From: Shewanella sp. ANA-3 | GTDB lineage: Bacteria; Pseudomonadota; Gammaproteobacteria; Enterobacterales; Shewanellaceae | Reading direction: 5' to 3' | NCBI RefSeq assembly: GCF_000203935.1 | Contig: NC_008577.1 | Coordinates: 1,674,001-1,738,000, forward strand | Length of the DNA: 64,000 nucleotides | Shown: piece by piece, positions 28,658-38,515 of the stretch | Position numbering within the stretch: position 1 is the stretch's first letter | How the letters are laid out: every line of letters begins with the position of its first letter | The notes under the pieces: generated by a model | What the model saw: only the letters and a program-made list of their open reading frames with translations | What the model was told of the DNA's origin: nothing | The model's database searches: none | Position numbers and translations under genes: made by a program

Positions 28658-31447
28658 TCAAAAATTGAACTTTTCAGTGTTTTGTTTAAAGAGTTTAAGA
28701 TCGGTAATCATATTGCCTGATTCAAGCTCTGACTGCGCCGCATGGGCAGAGCCTGTGCTAAAAAGCACCAGTCTGTCGCTATGCTTAGTGCGCATTTTTC
28801 GCATCATAAACTTAATAAGGTCTGGGCGAGTGAGTTTGTTGATTTCCTCGACCACTAATTCACGCTGATTAAACTGGTAATCACGGTTGCCCACGCTCAC
28901 CCAATAACGCTGGCCTCGGGTTTTGAGGTTAGCATCATGTTCCATCACTTGATTGATGAGTCCCTGTTTAGTGCTTTCCCATTCTTCATTGGTAATTTGC
29001 ATCACGGCATAATTAAAGTCCGCGATAAACTCATCGATTGCCTCTAACAAATGTAGTGGTCCCGTTGTCGGGGATTGAATATAGAAAATGAGTCCCGGAT
29101 GGCGATTGAGTGGCAAATAACCTGTGCCTACCATATAGCCCAATTGTTTTTCGGTGCGTAGTTCATGGAAGAAGGTCGAAGACATAGTGTGATTGAGTAA
29201 GCTAAACAGCGCCATTTTTTCTGGCGTCGCTGAAGCAGATTGATAATAAACAATAATCGCACTGTCTTGATGGTCTATTGCCAATTCCCGAAGCAGGGTG
29301 CCTTGTCCGGTTAAGTTGATTAATTCACGGGTCGACTCCGCGCTTGGGCTAGAGACTAAGGACAAGATATGTTCCAGTCGTTTTCCTAAGGCTTGCGCCT
29401 CTGACACAAGCCAGTCGCCATAAATCAGCCCTTCGAGGTAAATCTTCTCGTAAAAGGCGCGTACATGGTTATGCAGATCATTTAAGGTGATATTTTCAAG
29501 CATCTGCGCCATACGCGCTGGCTCGTAGCTGCGTTTTTGCAGCGTGGCGGTCAGGCTAGTGAATAGCTGCGAAATCGGCTTGGCTTGCGCGAGGTTTTGC
29601 CAGCTACGTAGCAGCTGAGATTTAATTAACGCAAACCGTTCTTCGGTGAAATTACGTTCTCTCGCCTTTTGGATCAGCAGGGCTAACAGCGTTTCTTGAT
29701 TCCCCGTAAAACCAGACAAATGCAGGGTGATCCCACCCTGATGGGGGTAAATGTTATAGCTAAGCCCTGCGACTTCCGCTTGGTAAGTGGGCTCAGTCAA
29801 GTAATCGAGCAGCATCTCAACGTATAAGCGGGTGAGGGCAGCATGTTTTGGGGTTTTACTCGCTTGCTCCGAATCGAGGGATAGATACATATGGCCTTTC
29901 GGGACATTAAACTCATCGTCTTTTTTATGCCAAATTCGGTATCCCGTTGATTCCGCGACAATCACGGGTACGGCGACTTCACTTTTATCGGGGCGGGCAA
30001 TGGAATCGGCTACGATAAAGGGATTGGCAGCGGGCAATTGCAGCTCAGGGCGAATGTGTGTGACTTGCCAACGGGCAAGGGATTCGGGTTTTATCGGTAA
30101 GACTTGGTATGGCGTATGATACCAATTGGCTTTGCGGTCGGTCTTAACGGACTGTGCTATGAGTTGCAAGCGCATATTTTGCGGCGTCATTAAGCGCAAT
30201 AGATCAAGAGTTTCATCAATATCTAAGCCATCCATGCGATAGTCGCCAAAGACTAAGTCTTCCACTTCGTAGTGGTGCATGTTGATGCTTAAGTGGCTGG
30301 CTAAATCGAGGGACTTCACCTGCTCCTGATAGCGGAATGCCATTTTGAGCAAATTCGCTCGTTCTAGATAGCGCCAATCCTCAAGGCCTTGGTTTTTTAT
30401 CAGCTCAATGTACTCAAAGCAGCTACAGACAATATCGTCAATATTGGCCACGCCTTTATCGGTCAGTTGTAGACCTATGCAGTAGTCCTTAAAGTTATAG
30501 CCATTGACTCCGCCGCCTGCGGAGAGGTTATTCACTAAACCTTGTTCTTTAAGATACGACAGCAGGCTGCCCTTACTCTCATTGCCGAGGATATGGCTAA
30601 TGTAGGTCAGCGGCTTGCGTTTGTAGTAGTGGTCGATACCTGGGAAGTTAAAACTGATACTTAAACGCTTTTGTTCCTTTAAGGGGATAATATTGATTTG
30701 CTTAAGCAGTTCGTTTTCAGAAAACAGCGGCACATCAGGATACTGTTTGACGAGATTTAAGTTGCGGACCGCACTGAAATATTGGGCCGCAAGCGATTGA
30801 AGCTCATCTAACGGCATAGGGGCGACTAAACAGAGCGTCATTAAATTGGCACTGTAATGGCTTTGATAAAACGCCAATAGCTCGCTTCTGACCTGAGCCT
30901 GTTCTCCGCCTAGCGTGACTAAATTGCCCACGGAAAACTTTGAAAACGGATGTTGTTGATTAACGGTTTCTTTTAGCACTTGATAGGTGCGGCGGATGTC
31001 GTCCTTCAGCTTTAAACTAAATTCAGATTCAATCGCTTGGCGCTCCCTATCGACCAGGTCGAGGTCAAATTTGGGGGCGATAAAGAATTGGCTAAATCTG
31101 TCTAGGGAGTCGGCAAACACGTCGGCGTTGATGGTAAAAAAGAAATTGGTGTGCTCTGTGCCAGTCCAAGCATTGTTACTGCCGCCATGCTGATTGATAA
31201 AGGCATGATACTCGCCGGAATCGGGGAATTTTTCCGTGCCTAAAAAGAGCATATGCTCTAAAAAGTGCGCCATACCGGGTCTATCAACAGGATCATCAAA
31301 ATGTCCTACGGCCACCGCCATGGAAGCGGCGGCTTGGCTGGCGTCAAAATCTTCGACCAATAATACCCGCAGGGCATTATCTAACACGAGATAACGGTAC
31401 TGACGATGATCGTTTGGACTTTTGTAAATAGACTGAGAGGCTTGCAA
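28658..31447 (-). CDS. M16-family zinc metallopeptidase (pitrilysin/insulinase type)
   Basis: A 929-residue M16A peptidase. The inverted zinc motif is HFLEH (H61, E64, H65), the third ligand lies in the RERQAIESEFSLKL helix about 75 residues later, and GGSNNAWTGTEHTNFFFTI between them is also diagnostic. Four homologous domains, of which only the first is catalytic, give the usual length (about 930-960). Unlike E. coli protease III, no signal peptide is visible, so the enzyme is probably cytoplasmic. M16A enzymes degrade short peptides enclosed in a closing chamber. It is upstream of the sensor and repeat-protein genes on the same strand but separated from the sensor by 253 bases. A role in turning over the repeat peptides is only a guess. 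Confidence 0.85.
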   Translation of the reverse strand: MQASQSIYKSPNDHRQYRYLVLDNALRVLLVEDFDASQAAASMAVAVGHFDDPVDRPGMAHFLEHMLFLGTEKFPDSGEYHAFINQHGGSNNAWTGTEHTNFFFTINADVFADSLDRFSQFFIAPKFDLDLVDRERQAIESEFSLKLKDDIRRTYQVLKETVNQQHPFSKFSVGNLVTLGGEQAQVRSELLAFYQSHYSANLMTLCLVAPMPLDELQSLAAQYFSAVRNLNLVKQYPDVPLFSENELLKQINIIPLKEQKRLSISFNFPGIDHYYKRKPLTYISHILGNESKGSLLSYLKEQGLVNNLSAGGGVNGYNFKDYCIGLQLTDKGVANIDDIVCSCFEYIELIKNQGLEDWRYLERANLLKMAFRYQEQVKSLDLASHLSINMHHYEVEDLVFGDYRMDGLDIDETLDLLRLMTPQNMRLQLIAQSVKTDRKANWYHTPYQVLPIKPESLARWQVTHIRPELQLPAANPFIVADSIARPDKSEVAVPVIVAESTGYRIWHKKDDEFNVPKGHMYLSLDSEQASKTPKHAALTRLYVEMLLDYLTEPTYQAEVAGLSYNIYPHQGGITLHLSGFTGNQETLLALLIQKARERNFTEERFALIKSQLLRSWQNLAQAKPISQLFTSLTATLQKRSYEPARMAQMLENITLNDLHNHVRAFYEKIYLEGLIYGDWLVSEAQALGKRLEHILSLVSSPSAESTRELINLTGQGTLLRELAIDHQDSAIIVYYQSASATPEKMALFSLLNHTMSSTFFHELRTEKQLGYMVGTGYLPLNRHPGLIFYIQSPTTGPLHLLEAIDEFIADFNYAVMQITNEEWESTKQGLINQVMEHDANLKTRGQRYWVSVGNRDYQFNQRELVVEEINKLTRPDLIKFMMRKMRTKHSDRLVLFSTGSAHAAQSELESGNMITDLKLFKQNTEKFNF

Positions 31448-31616
31448 AGAGACACTCCGGTAACGATGGCTTGTTATATATTGATAGTCTTAATGGTTTT
31501 TGGCAAATATCTCTTGTGTTTATCGACTAAAGATTAACCCTTACAAGGTTTGTTGAAATCCATTTTAGGGCTACAATTGGGATAAAACAAAAACAAGTGT
31601 GGGTAGCGAGAGAAGT

Positions 31617-32087
31617 ATGCAGCTATTTTTGATGCGACATGGTGACGCTGGATTTAATGCTCAGTCGGATAGGGACAGAACGCTTACCGATTTAGGAAGA
31701 CACCATACCGTCTTAATGAGTAACTGGTTAGCCCGAAGTGTCAGCGATTTTGATCTTGTTTTGGTCAGCCCTTATTTACGTGCGCAGCAAACGTGGCAAG
31801 AATTGAGTCAACATTTTCCCGAGCCTCGCAAATGGTTGGTCGTGGATGATTTAGTGCCTTCAGGTGATCCCGCCAATGTGGCCGCCTTAATTGTTGCCTA
31901 TGCCGAGCTGTACAAGGCCGATAAAGTGCTGGTGATTTCCCATATGCCGCTCTTAGGCTATTTGGTCAGCGAGTTAGTTGCAGGTGTTGAGCCGCCCCTA
32001 TTTGCCACCTCGGGGATCACTCTGATAGATAAACATGCCGAGCAGGCCTGCATTGTTTGGCAGCATGCGCCCCACAGCATTAGTTAA
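31617..32087 (+). CDS. sixA: Phosphohistidine phosphatase SixA
   Basis: A 156-residue histidine phosphatase. It starts MQLFLMRHGDAGF, with the RHG catalytic histidine at residue 8, and has a second conserved histidine in LVISHMPLLGYLVSEL. SixA removes phosphate from histidine on phosphotransfer proteins, in E. coli mainly from the nitrogen-related PTS protein NPr. The length matches the E. coli protein (161). The ATG at 31617 with GCGAGAG upstream was chosen over a GTG six codons earlier. It lies divergently from the M16 gene and convergent to smrB with a shared terminator. In E. coli it directly follows fadJ. Confidence 0.88.
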   Translation: MQLFLMRHGDAGFNAQSDRDRTLTDLGRHHTVLMSNWLARSVSDFDLVLVSPYLRAQQTWQELSQHFPEPRKWLVVDDLVPSGDPANVAALIVAYAELYKADKVLVISHMPLLGYLVSELVAGVEPPLFATSGITLIDKHAEQACIVWQHAPHSIS

Positions 32088-32097
32088 TTTCTTTGAT

Positions 32098-32134
32098 AAA
32101 ACAAAGGGCTCACATTAGTGGGCCCTTTGTTTTT
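32098..32134. terminator. Bidirectional terminator between sixA and smrB
   Basis: A twelve-base stem, AAAACAAAGGGC / GCCCTTTGTTTT, is followed by further T residues, midway between the convergent sixA and smrB genes. Confidence 0.85.
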
Positions 32135-32152
32135 AGAGGATAAATATGTCCA

Positions 32153-32683
32153 TTAACGTCGATGTGGTTGGTCGCCAATATCGATAAGCACCAGCAGCGC
32201 CGCATCGCCACCCCATTCTTTTGGGGCCTGATGAAAGGCTTTTACCTTAGGATGTTGCACCAACCACATAGGCACCTGCTGTTTAAGTATGCCAGTGCCG
32301 TAACCGTGCATCACACAACAACATTGGCTTTGCTGTTTTACGCAGGCTTGAATGAGCGCCGCGAGCTCGAGTTTAGCCTCAGATTGGCGGTAACCGTGTA
32401 AGTCTAGCAATAAATCCGGTTGGTAATCGCCGCGTCTTAAGCGTTTAAGCTCGAGACTATCGACACCCTCGTCGAGCCAACGCATTGGCCCCTGAACGGG
32501 CAGCAGAGGTTGATAAGTATCTGAGAAATAACTGTCAGCATGCAGTTGCTGCTCTTTCAGTTCAATTTCCTGTTTGGTTTTTAGGGGCGTGCGAAAATGC
32601 CGCTTATCTTGGGCGATAGGTTTTATCCCCTCGATCAGCGCCGAAAACATCGCCATGCCTTCTTTATCATCGTTTTTATTCAT
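32153..32683 (-). CDS. smrB: SmrB, Smr-domain endonuclease of ribosome rescue
   Basis: A 176-residue protein with an N-terminal extension (DKRHFRTPLKTKQEIELKEQ) that in E. coli anchors SmrB to ribosomes, and a C-terminal Smr domain: LLDLHGYRQSEAKLELAAL, then CVMHGYGTGILKQQVPMWL and AFHQAPKEWGGDAALLVL. In E. coli SmrB cuts mRNA between collided ribosomes. DLHG and HGYGTG, needed for cleavage, are present. The ATG at 32683 matches the E. coli start. It is divergent from prmB with 80 bases between the starts, as in E. coli. Confidence 0.88.
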   Translation of the reverse strand: MNKNDDKEGMAMFSALIEGIKPIAQDKRHFRTPLKTKQEIELKEQQLHADSYFSDTYQPLLPVQGPMRWLDEGVDSLELKRLRRGDYQPDLLLDLHGYRQSEAKLELAALIQACVKQQSQCCCVMHGYGTGILKQQVPMWLVQHPKVKAFHQAPKEWGGDAALLVLIDIGDQPHRR

Positions 32684-32763
32684 GGCGGGTATTCTATTGA
32701 ATCCTATGGTTTCTGAATAGAGTTCAGTTACAATGTTTGCGAACAAACAAGCGGGAGAGCGTT

Positions 32764-33708
32764 TTGGATAAGATCTTTGTAGATGAAGCTGTGACAGAGT
32801 TACGCACCATAGGTGACATGTTGCGTTGGGCGGTGAGCCGCTTTAATGATGCCAATGTGTACTATGGCCACGGCACGGATAACGCGTGGGACGAGGCTAT
32901 CGCCTTAGTGTTTCATGCGCTGCACTTGCCCGAAGAAATCGGCCAACAGGTGATTTTAAGTAACTTAACCAGCAGCGAAAAACACAAAATCGTTGAGCTG
33001 ATCATTCGCCGCGTACGTGAACGTTTGCCAGTGCCTTATTTAACCAATAAAGCGCGCTTTGCAGGGCTTGAGTTCTATGTGGATGAGCGCGTATTGGTGC
33101 CACGTTCACCTATCGCCGAGATGATTGCCAATCGCTTTGGCCCTTGGTTATACGGCAAACCCGTTAATCGTATTTTAGATTTATGTACTGGCAGTGGATG
33201 TATCGCAATTGCCTGTGCCTACGAATTTGATGAGGCCGAGGTCGATGCGCTGGATATCAGCGAAGATGCCCTCGATGTGGCGCAAATCAACGTTGAAACC
33301 TTAGGGGTGATGGACAGAGTCTTCCCGATGCAATCGGATCTGTTTTCAGCCATTCCTGAAGGTCCACAATATGATTTGATTGTTTCTAATCCGCCCTATG
33401 TGGATGAAGAAGATATCGGCGATATGCCAGATGAATACCACCATGAGCCAGCTATTGGTTTAGCCTCGGGTCGTGATGGCCTCGATTTAACCAAACGCAT
33501 TTTAGCGAATGCGGCCCAATACCTGACACCAACGGGCATTTTAGTGGTTGAGGTGGGTAACTCTATGGTGCATTTGATGGAGCAATTCCCTGAAGTGCCT
33601 TTCACTTGGGTGAGTTTTGAACACGGCGGAGACGGTGTGTTTGTGTTGACTCGCGATCAACTGGTCGAACATCAATCGCTTTTTGCTATTTATCGCGACG
33701 CGCAATAA
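32764..33708 (+). CDS. prmB: 50S ribosomal protein L3 glutamine methyltransferase
   Basis: A 314-residue class I SAM-dependent methyltransferase that N5-methylates a glutamine of ribosomal protein L3. The SAM motif is [19 protein letters not shown] and the catalytic motif is [15 protein letters not shown] (NPPY, about residue 208). The N-terminal [19 protein letters not shown] matches E. coli PrmB from its first residue, which argues for the TTG start at 32764; GGGAG precedes it. A further in-frame TTG at 32737 is less likely. The gene is followed by a hairpin and then aroC. Confidence 0.9.
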   Translation: MDKIFVDEAVTELRTIGDMLRWAVSRFNDANVYYGHGTDNAWDEAIALVFHALHLPEEIGQQVILSNLTSSEKHKIVELIIRRVRERLPVPYLTNKARFAGLEFYVDERVLVPRSPIAEMIANRFGPWLYGKPVNRILDLCTGSGCIAIACAYEFDEAEVDALDISEDALDVAQINVETLGVMDRVFPMQSDLFSAIPEGPQYDLIVSNPPYVDEEDIGDMPDEYHHEPAIGLASGRDGLDLTKRILANAAQYLTPTGILVVEVGNSMVHLMEQFPEVPFTWVSFEHGGDGVFVLTRDQLVEHQSLFAIYRDAQ

Positions 33709-33724
33709 TAAATTAGGTTGAGTC

Positions 33725-33759
33725 TTTTCCCGCTGCCAGTTAGGCTTGCAGCGGGAAAA
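33725..33759. other. Twelve-base hairpin between prmB and aroC
   Basis: TTTTCCCGCTGC pairs perfectly with GCAGCGGGAAAA around an eleven-base loop. No T-run follows on either strand, so it is not a standard terminator. It could stabilise the prmB message or lie in the aroC leader, 64 bases before the aroC start. Confidence 0.5.
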
Positions 33760-33822
33760 AGAATTGTCCAGCCATTGCTGGGCGCGGAGCGATAAGCAAA
33801 TCATTTAAGGTGTAAGAAGCGG

Positions 33823-34917
33823 ATGTCTGGAAACAGTATTGGTCAAAATTTTGTGGTGACTACCTTTGGTGAAAGTCACGGTGTGGCGCTCGGGTGTATT
33901 ATTGATGGTTGCCCACCAGGGCTCGAACTCACCGAAGCCGATATGCAGCATGATTTAGACCGTCGTCGTCCTGGCACATCCCGTTATACCACAGCGCGCC
34001 GTGAGCCTGATGAAGTACGGATCTTATCCGGTGTGTTTGAAGGCAAAACCACGGGCACTTCCATTGGGCTTCTGATCGAAAATACCGATCAGCGCAGCCA
34101 AGATTACTCGAATATCAAAGATTTATTCCGCCCAGGACACGCCGATTACACCTATCAGCAAAAGTATGGCCTGCGTGATTACCGTGGTGGCGGCCGCTCA
34201 TCTGCCCGCGAAACTGCTATGCGCGTTGCTGCGGGTGCTGTGGCGAAAAAGTATTTAAAACAAGTGCACGGCATTAGTATCCAAGGCTATATGTCGCAAC
34301 TTGGACCGATTAGTGCCGAAACCCTCGATTTTAGTCAAATCGAGCAGAACGCCTTTTTCTTCCCCGATGCGAGTAAGCTCGAGGCGCTGGATGAGTATAT
34401 GCGCGAGCTGAAAAAATCCGGTGATTCCATTGGCGCCAAAATCTCTGTAGTAGCGACTGGTGTTCCCGTGGGACTGGGCGAACCCGTGTTTGACAGGCTC
34501 GATGCCGACATCGCCCATGCCTTAATGGGCATCAACGCGGTAAAAGGCGTTGAAATCGGTGATGGTTTTGGCGTTGTGACGCAAAAGGGCTCGGAAGGTC
34601 GCGATTTAATGTCGCCACTGGGTTTTGAATCAAATCATGCCGGTGGCATACTTGGCGGCATTTCATCGGGTCAACCCATTGTTGCCCATATTGCATTAAA
34701 ACCCACCTCGAGTATCAGTGTGCCGGGCCAAAGCATGACGGCCCAAGGGGAAATGGCGGAAGTGGTGACTAAAGGTCGTCACGACCCCTGTGTCGGGATC
34801 CGCGCGGTACCGATCGCCGAAGCTATGCTGGCGATTGTGTTGATGGATCATCTGTTAAGACACAGAGCTCAAAATCAGGATGTTCGCAGTCATACTCCGA
34901 TCCTCGGCATGAGATAG
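33823..34917 (+). CDS. aroC: Chorismate synthase
   Basis: A 364-residue FMN-dependent enzyme converting 5-enolpyruvylshikimate-3-phosphate to chorismate, the last step of the shared aromatic pathway. Signatures are [18 protein letters not shown] at the N-terminus, [20 protein letters not shown] in the middle and [18 protein letters not shown] near the end, all complete. The length equals that of E. coli AroC (361) within a few residues. The order prmB-aroC is conserved with E. coli. A following MFS gene lies 69 bases downstream. Confidence 0.95.
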   Translation: MSGNSIGQNFVVTTFGESHGVALGCIIDGCPPGLELTEADMQHDLDRRRPGTSRYTTARREPDEVRILSGVFEGKTTGTSIGLLIENTDQRSQDYSNIKDLFRPGHADYTYQQKYGLRDYRGGGRSSARETAMRVAAGAVAKKYLKQVHGISIQGYMSQLGPISAETLDFSQIEQNAFFFPDASKLEALDEYMRELKKSGDSIGAKISVVATGVPVGLGEPVFDRLDADIAHALMGINAVKGVEIGDGFGVVTQKGSEGRDLMSPLGFESNHAGGILGGISSGQPIVAHIALKPTSSISVPGQSMTAQGEMAEVVTKGRHDPCVGIRAVPIAEAMLAIVLMDHLLRHRAQNQDVRSHTPILGMR

Positions 34918-34986
34918 GTGCGATGAATGAGACAGTCTGCATGGAATAAAAATGCATAGCGGCTGTGTAATAAATGGAATGCGTTA

Positions 34987-36156
34987 ATGCCAACAATCTC
35001 TAGCACAAGCCAGCAGTTACGCTGGCTATGTGCCTGTTATTTTTTCTTCTTTTCAATTCTCGGCACTATGATCCCTTACCTTGGGGTCTTCTTCGAAAAC
35101 CGTGGATTTAACCCTCAAGAAATCGGTTTTTTGCTCGCGATTTTAATGGCGACCCGTATCGTGGCACCCAATGTGTGGGCCAAGGTGGCCGATCGCACTG
35201 GCATGCGCTCCGAATTGGTGAAGATGGGTGCGGGCGCCGCAATGCTGGCGTATTTGAGTTTCTTCTACCACGGTGGCTTTGTGTATATGGCGCTCAGCCT
35301 TGCGCTGTATACCTTCTTCTGGAATGCGATTTTGGCGCAGCTTGAGGTGATCACCCTTGAGACTTTAGGTGAAAATGCCAGCCGCTATGGGCAAATCCGC
35401 AGTTTTGGCAGCATTGGCTATATCTGCTTAGTGGTCGGCGCTGGTTTTGCCATCGGCCAATGGGGCACCGAGGTGTTACCTTATATTGGTTTAGCTTTGT
35501 TTACTGGGATGCTGGTCAGCGCCTTGCCCTTGCCTGCGAATCGTGCAGTGCGGCCTCAAGGGCAGGAGCGGCAGCCCCTCAAATGGACTAAACCCATTCT
35601 GTGGTTCATGGTGTCGGCGATGTTATTACAGATGAGCGCTGGGCCTTTTTACGGTTTCTTTGTGCTCTATCTTAAGCAGGCGGGATACACCGAAGCAGCC
35701 GCGGGGATTTTTGTCGCCTTCGGTGCAATGGCCGAAATCGTGATGTTTATGTTTGCGCCTCGCTTGCTTGGACGTTATGGCGTTAATACCTTGCTTGTCG
35801 TCAGTATCGCCATGACCGCCGTGCGCTGGTTGCTGGTCGCCTTTGGCGTTGAGAGCATGTTATTACTGGGCTTAAGCCAAGTACTGCATGCGTTCACCTT
35901 CGGTTTGACTCATGCGGCCTCGATTCAATTTGTGCACCGCCATTTTGATGCCAGTCATCGCAGTCAAGGGCAAGCCCTGTATGCCAGCTTAAGCTTTGGG
36001 GTTGGCGGCGCACTCGGAACTTGGATTTGCGGTTATATCTGGGGCGATGGCAGCGGCGCTGTGTGGTCTTGGGTATTCGCGGCGGCCTGTGCCTTTGCTG
36101 CTATGCTCGCGGTATTTTTGATCCCTAAGGATAGGGCGCAAGCGGTTGCGGCATAA
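34987..36156 (+). CDS. MFS transporter, 3-phenylpropionate-carrier (HcaT) type
   Basis: A 389-residue major facilitator with 12 predicted helices. It begins QQLRWLCACYFFFFSILGTM and contains the helix 2-3 loop RIVAPNVWAKVADRTGMR. The overall layout resembles the PPP/HcaT and LacY-like subgroup. The annotated substrate of the E. coli relative is 3-phenylpropionate, but no matching catabolic genes are nearby, so the substrate here is unknown. The start ATG at 34987 follows the chorismate synthase gene by 69 bases; the two may be co-transcribed. In E. coli this place is taken by mepA and yfcA. Confidence 0.75.
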   Translation: MPTISSTSQQLRWLCACYFFFFSILGTMIPYLGVFFENRGFNPQEIGFLLAILMATRIVAPNVWAKVADRTGMRSELVKMGAGAAMLAYLSFFYHGGFVYMALSLALYTFFWNAILAQLEVITLETLGENASRYGQIRSFGSIGYICLVVGAGFAIGQWGTEVLPYIGLALFTGMLVSALPLPANRAVRPQGQERQPLKWTKPILWFMVSAMLLQMSAGPFYGFFVLYLKQAGYTEAAAGIFVAFGAMAEIVMFMFAPRLLGRYGVNTLLVVSIAMTAVRWLLVAFGVESMLLLGLSQVLHAFTFGLTHAASIQFVHRHFDASHRSQGQALYASLSFGVGGALGTWICGYIWGDGSGAVWSWVFAAACAFAAMLAVFLIPKDRAQAVAA

Positions 36157-36220
36157 GCTGATATTGATTGTGAAAAACAACTCATTGTAAAAACTAAAAT
36201 AATGAACAAGAGAGGTTAAG

Positions 36221-37363
36221 GTGATCCGGTTTCGTTTAGGCTTAGTCATCAATCCACTGGCGGGTTTAGGTGGCAGTGTGGGGCTCAAAGGCAGCGATGG
36301 CGTGGCTGAGCAGGCACTCGCCTTAGGTGCCGAGCCCAAGGCGATAAAACGCATGATGCAAGCCTTAGAGGTGATTGTTCCTTTTGCTAATGATATCGAA
36401 ATCATTACCGCCTCCGGTGTGATGGGGGAAGACGCCGCCAACGCCTTAGGTTTTAACTCCCGTGTGGTGTATCAAACTCCGGAGAAAACCCAGGCCGTCG
36501 ACACCCAAGCAGTTGTTCGTACCTTACTGAACGAACCGTTGGATTTATTACTGTTTGCGGGGGGCGATGGCACCGCGCGTGATGTGTATAGCGTGTTTGA
36601 ACAAGCGGTTATCGACGATAAATTACCCGTGCTTGGTGTTCCGGCTGGGGTAAAAATCCATTCGGGCGTTTACGGCATTACACCCCATGCTGCGGGTATG
36701 GTCGTGAAAATGCTGCTCGAGGGTGAGTTAGTCAGCCTGATGAGCGCCGATGTGATGGATATCGATGAAGTGGCCTTTCGCCAAGGCACAGTGCGCGCCA
36801 AACGTTTTGGTGAGCTGTTAGTGCCTGCTGAGCCGCGTTATGTGCAAGCGGTGAAAATGGGTGGAAAAGAAGTCGATGAGCTAGTGCTCGCCGACATTGC
36901 CGCCGATGTTATCCAGCAGATGGAAGATGAGCTGTACATTATGGGCTCGGGCAGTACAGTCGCCTTTGTGATGGAAGAGCTTGGGCTCGATAACACCCTA
37001 CTGGGGGTTGATCTAATCCAAGATAAAATCTTAGTAGCGAGTGATTTAACCGCTAAGCAGTTGCTCGACTTTACCCAAGATAAGCCAGCAAAACTGGTTA
37101 TTACCTTGATTGGCGGGCAGGGGCATATTCTCGGCCGTGGCAACCAGCAGTTGTCGCCAGAGCTTATCCGCCGCCTCGGTAAGGACAATATTATTATCCT
37201 CGCCACAAAAACTAAGCTAAAAGCACTTGAAGGACGACCCTTAATTGTGGATAGTGGCGACCCTCAATTAGATCGTGAGCTTTGTGGCTATTACAAAGTG
37301 ACGACGGGTTACCATGATTATGTAATGTATCAGGTGGCCAACCCCGACTATTCAGATTTATAG
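36221..37363 (+). CDS. ATP-NAD kinase-like protein (AcoX/NadK family)
   Basis: A 380-residue protein of the diacylglycerol-kinase/NAD-kinase fold. It starts FRLGLVINPLAGLGGSVGLK and has the kinase signature LLLFAGGDGTARDVYSVF (GGDGT, about residue 112) plus GVPAGVKIHSGVYGITPHAA. These long NadK-like proteins are distinct from the canonical NadK (about 290 residues), so genuine NAD phosphorylation is plausible but not assured. The GTG start is preceded by AGAGG. It lies 64 bases after the MFS gene and 55 before yfcL on the same strand. Confidence 0.75.
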   Translation: MIRFRLGLVINPLAGLGGSVGLKGSDGVAEQALALGAEPKAIKRMMQALEVIVPFANDIEIITASGVMGEDAANALGFNSRVVYQTPEKTQAVDTQAVVRTLLNEPLDLLLFAGGDGTARDVYSVFEQAVIDDKLPVLGVPAGVKIHSGVYGITPHAAGMVVKMLLEGELVSLMSADVMDIDEVAFRQGTVRAKRFGELLVPAEPRYVQAVKMGGKEVDELVLADIAADVIQQMEDELYIMGSGSTVAFVMEELGLDNTLLGVDLIQDKILVASDLTAKQLLDFTQDKPAKLVITLIGGQGHILGRGNQQLSPELIRRLGKDNIIILATKTKLKALEGRPLIVDSGDPQLDRELCGYYKVTTGYHDYVMYQVANPDYSDL

Positions 37364-37418
37364 CACCGAGGGGCCAGCGGCCATTTGGGCGAAATACGTT
37401 ATTGGAGAGTTTGACCCG

Positions 37419-37700
37419 ATGTTAGAGCAGTATGAAGAAGCACTAGAACAGTGGATTGAGTCGGTAGTGAGCCATGGTGATGACGATGCCTTATTTGCCT
37501 GCGGTTATCTGCAAGGCCATGTGGCGGTGGTGTTATCGCAACTCGAAGACGAAGGCGAGAGCACGCTAGAAGCCTTGCTTGAAAAAATGACCGACTGTTT
37601 AGCCCTAGCGCGCCAAGAATTAAATGATGCCGATTTTGCCTTAGTAGAAGCGGCGTGGGCACAATTACATGGCAAGATTGTTAGTCATTTAGCGGCATAA
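37419..37700 (+). CDS. yfcL: YfcL family protein
   Basis: A 93-residue acidic soluble protein of the YfcL family: MLEQYEEALEQWIESVVSHG at the start, then DDALFACGYLQGHVAVVLSQ and a C-terminal WAQLHGKIVSHLAA. No catalytic motif; function unknown. The neighbourhood (aroC side to mnmC/fabB) matches the place of yfcL in E. coli. The start is well defined by the fold length. The downstream RNA methyltransferase begins four bases after its stop, so the two are probably translated from one message. Confidence 0.8.
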   Translation: MLEQYEEALEQWIESVVSHGDDDALFACGYLQGHVAVVLSQLEDEGESTLEALLEKMTDCLALARQELNDADFALVEAAWAQLHGKIVSHLAA

Positions 37701-37703
37701 TTG

Positions 37704-38312
37704 ATGAGTTCATCCACGACTACTTCGGTTGATGCCATGGCAAAACCTGAAGTGCAGCAAGCGGTTTATATCGGTCTAGTCAATCCGAAAACCCCGACCA
37801 ATGTGGGCGGCATTATGCGCGCTTCGGGCTGTTATGGTGTCGATGCCGTGTTCTACACTGGCAAACGCTATGAGTATGCTGCCCGTGGGCCGCAGCAGTA
37901 TAACGCCGATACGCAGAGCGCCGCCGAGCGCATTCCGTTAACTGGAGTGGCCTCCTTACTCGATGCGCTCCCCTCTGACACTAAGCTGGTGTGCGTGGAT
38001 TTAGTTCTAGGGGCGACACCCTTGCCTGAGTTTGTGCATCCCGAGAAAGCCTTTTATGTGTTTGGCCCAGAGGATGGCACCATTGGCCAAGAGATTATCG
38101 ATAGAGCCGATGCCGTAGTGTATGTACCTACGGTAGGCTGTATGAATCTGGCGGCCTCGGTCAATGTGCTACTTTACGATAGATTGGCGAAAGCCCATCG
38201 CGAGCAGGTATCTGCTCAGACCGAGTTCGATGGCGATGCCTTGATCCGCCAAAGTCGCGACAACAATAATCGCACCCGAGTAAAAACCACTAAGCAGGGT
38301 TCTTCGCTCTAG
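37704..38312 (+). CDS. SpoU/TrmH-family RNA methyltransferase
   Basis: A 202-residue SPOUT-superfamily RNA 2'-O-methyltransferase. The three family motifs are visible: motif 1 NPKTPTNVGGIMRASGCYGV, motif 2 AFYVFGPEDGTIGQEIIDRA and motif 3 VYVPTVGCMNLAASVNVLLY, which form the knotted SAM site. The target nucleotide (tRNA or rRNA) cannot be assigned; there is no extra N-terminal RNA-binding domain beyond about 15 residues. The ATG at 37704 follows the yfcL stop. A terminator follows the gene. Confidence 0.82.
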   Translation: MSSSTTTSVDAMAKPEVQQAVYIGLVNPKTPTNVGGIMRASGCYGVDAVFYTGKRYEYAARGPQQYNADTQSAAERIPLTGVASLLDALPSDTKLVCVDLVLGATPLPEFVHPEKAFYVFGPEDGTIGQEIIDRADAVVYVPTVGCMNLAASVNVLLYDRLAKAHREQVSAQTEFDGDALIRQSRDNNNRTRVKTTKQGSSL

Positions 38313-38341
38313 GGTTAACGCTCAATGCTCAGTCGAAATAC

Positions 38342-38374
38342 AAAAAAGGATTAAGCACTGCTTAATCCTTTTTT
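38342..38374. terminator. Bidirectional terminator after the RNA methyltransferase gene
   Basis: An AAAAAAGGATTAAGC / GCTTAATCCTTTTTT stem with a three-base loop is followed by T residues. It lies between this plus-strand gene and the convergent mnmC. Confidence 0.85.
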
Positions 38375-38515
38375 GTTTTGGGCTGCCAATTTTTGGGGCG
38401 TTAAGATGCAAGCGCTGATTAGCGCTTAATGATAAACCTTGTTTTAATTACACAGGCTTTACTCAAACCACGATGCTTATCTTGACTAAAGCACTTTTTA
38501 CCAAACCGCTTTTTA

